From an uncultured Chitinophaga sp. (GTDB lineage: Bacteria > Bacteroidota > Bacteroidia > Chitinophagales > Chitinophagaceae): 16,777 nucleotides of DNA. A program made the position numbers and the translations under genes. Under the pieces are notes generated by a model. It made no database searches. It saw nothing but the letters and a program-made list of their open reading frames with translations, and was not told the DNA's origin. This document shows positions 15,868-16,777 of the stretch, one piece after another. Within the stretch, counting starts at the first letter, position 1; every line of letters begins with the position of its first letter. Location: contig NZ_CALNBI010000459.1 of the NCBI RefSeq assembly GCF_937874145.1, positions 1 through 16,777 of the forward strand, written 5' to 3'.

Positions 15868-16392
15868 ATGAAAACCCACGCCCTCAACCAATCCATCAAT
15901 TTCTTCTGGACCATCCTGTGCTTTGCGCCGGTGCTCTGGTACTGGTATGCGGCCGGATGGGCAACCTGGGCATGGATCATCCTCGGTATTTCCTTCCTTC
16001 CTACCTTCTTTCCCGACAAACTGATCCAACGGATGCAGCTCGCCAAAACCCGCCGGGGCTTCGAGCGGCTGGGCGCCAAAACCTTCCGTAAGCTCACGCA
16101 GGACGGCGACTGGGCCAAAGCCGCCACGCATAGCACCGGCAGCACCATCGGCAACCTGGAGGGCGCGGAAAAATATCTCTCCACGATCCGGATGTACGAG
16201 AAGTTCCATTGGATCTGCGGGATCTTTTTCGGGCTGACGGCCATTCATGCTTTTGCAACTGGATATTGGATAACGGGAGTACTCGTCACCATTGCCAATT
16301 TCATCTTCAACTTCGCCGCCATCGTTTTGCAGCAATACAACCGGCTGCGGATCGGCAATGCACTGCGCAATGCCAGGCGCATCGATATCTGA
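15868..16392 (+). CDS. Small integral membrane protein, CrtO-like acyltransferase family (putative)
   Basis: A 174-residue membrane protein with four predicted hydrophobic segments (about 11-28, 32-48, 113-132 and 134-154) and a basic cytoplasmic-type middle. The layout and several features (FERLGAKTFRKL, an amphipathic DGDW stretch, E-K-F-H-W with His114 before the third segment, and QQYNRLRI after the last one) resemble the glycosyl-4,4'-diaponeurosporenoate acyltransferase family (CrtO of staphylococcal carotenoid synthesis), which has many Bacteroidota members of unknown substrate. The resemblance is from memory of the family, so the molecular role is tentative and no carotenoid genes are nearby. 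It lies between two hairpin terminators, so it is likely monocistronic. An AGGA lies 11 nt before the ATG, too far to be a confident ribosome site. Confidence 0.8.
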   Translation: MKTHALNQSINFFWTILCFAPVLWYWYAAGWATWAWIILGISFLPTFFPDKLIQRMQLAKTRRGFERLGAKTFRKLTQDGDWAKAATHSTGSTIGNLEGAEKYLSTIRMYEKFHWICGIFFGLTAIHAFATGYWITGVLVTIANFIFNFAAIVLQQYNRLRIGNALRNARRIDI

Positions 16393-16397
16393 AACAA

Positions 16398-16429
16398 CAA
16401 TGGCCGCCTCCCTGCGGAAACGGCCATTG
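16398..16429. terminator. Hairpin between convergent genes, probable bidirectional terminator
   Basis: CAATGGCCG (16398-16406) and CGGCCATTG (16421-16429) form a 9-bp stem with a 14-nt loop between the converging CrtO-like and thioredoxin-like genes. On the minus strand it is followed by a short T-rich stretch (TTGTTTC); on the plus strand no T-run follows, so it fits the minus-strand gene better. Confidence 0.6.
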
Positions 16430-16450
16430 CTCAACTGCTATACTGCGCGG

Positions 16451-16777
16451 TTATTTGATCTTTTCACGAATCTGCTCCAGCGATACGTTCTCTGCCACTA
16501 CGTTGCCTTTCGCATCCAGCAGGAACATGGCGGGGATCGCTTTTACCTGGTATGCACTGGCAATCTCCTGGCGGTCGAGGAAGCTTTTCCACGGGAATTT
16601 CTCTTCTTTGTCGGCTTTTACCCAGTCGGCGTCCTTTTTATCGATCGACACGCTGATGATCTCCACATCCTTCCCGTGTTCGGCGTAAAACTCCTTCAGC
16701 GCAGGCACCGCCTTGCGGCAGGGCGCGCACCAGGAAGCCCAGAAATCCACGATCACGTATTTCTTGCCTTTGGCGAT
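16451..16777 (-). CDS. TlpA/ResA-like thioredoxin-domain protein, N-terminus beyond window
   Basis: The C-terminal 108 residues of a thioredoxin-fold protein; the frame is open at the window edge. Visible are the redox motif W-C-A-P-C (visible residues 16-20, after VIVDFWASW), ISVSIDKKDADW typical of the TlpA/AhpC-TSA branch, and the cis-proline loop VKAIPAMFLLDAKGNVV (cis-Pro near visible residue 82). Such domains act outside the cytoplasm as thiol-disulfide reductases, and in Bacteroidota are often fused behind a DUF4369 domain; whether that holds here cannot be seen. A GTG at 16756 could be read as a start but would remove the first strand of the fold, so it is taken as internal. It converges with the CrtO-like gene. 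Confidence 0.9.
   Translation of the reverse strand: MAKGKKYVIVDFWASWCAPCRKAVPALKEFYAEHGKDVEIISVSIDKKDADWVKADKEEKFPWKSFLDRQEIASAYQVKAIPAMFLLDAKGNVVAENVSLEQIREKIK

Noticed and set aside
1..16777. CRISPR arrays, tRNAs, rRNAs, insertion sequences or phage genes
   Set aside because: No regularly spaced direct repeats, transposase or integrase motifs, terminal inverted repeats or tRNA-like cloverleaf were seen.

Overview
The window comes from a moderately GC-rich Bacteroidota genome, most likely Chitinophagaceae (Chitinophaga-like). This rests on two SusC/SusD outer-membrane pairs, lipoproteins with Bacteroidota-type signals, promoters of the TTG / TAnnTTTG type, few Shine-Dalgarno sequences, and a DUF4157 (eCIS-core) protein. 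The lineage is inferred from gene content; no rRNA or marker gene is present.

Left half (minus strand, 6963 down to 1): a compact polysaccharide-utilization operon in the order susC - susD - sialidase 1 - sialidase 2, with gaps of about 10-26 nt. The second sialidase runs off the left edge. Upstream, in the same orientation but closed by its own terminator, is an FCD-domain GntR regulator (7260-7940). A 16-bp element with a TGT-N3-ACA core lies between the regulator's -7 box and its start codon, and again upstream of susC1 (12 of 16 positions identical). This suggests an autoregulated, NanR-like repressor controlling capture of sialylated glycans.

Middle: a lone plus-strand gene (8152-9555) encodes an N-terminal DUF4157/eCIS-core domain joined to a DUF922-like domain. 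It carries two separate HExxH motifs, eight cysteines and no signal peptide. A good Bacteroidota promoter just upstream overlaps the apparent TTG start of the longest frame, so the real start is the ATG at 8152. This is the least conventional gene in the window. It ends back to back with a minus-strand ROK-family regulator (9556-10815); the two stop codons form TAATTA.

Right half (plus strand): a 423-bp divergent intergenic region with an AT-rich part and a strong 13-bp composite hairpin leads to a second SusC/SusD pair (11239-15778), which ends in a near-ideal terminator and has no enzyme downstream in view. Next come a small membrane protein resembling CrtO-type acyltransferases (15868-16392), a bidirectional hairpin, and the C-terminal part of a TlpA-like thioredoxin on the minus strand that runs off the right edge.

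Together, the left operon would trim sialic acid from host or environmental glycans at the cell surface and import fragments through SusCD. The two regulators (GntR/FCD and ROK) are plausible sugar or amino-sugar sensors. No sialic-acid lyase, epimerase or inner-membrane transporter is visible, so catabolism must be encoded elsewhere.
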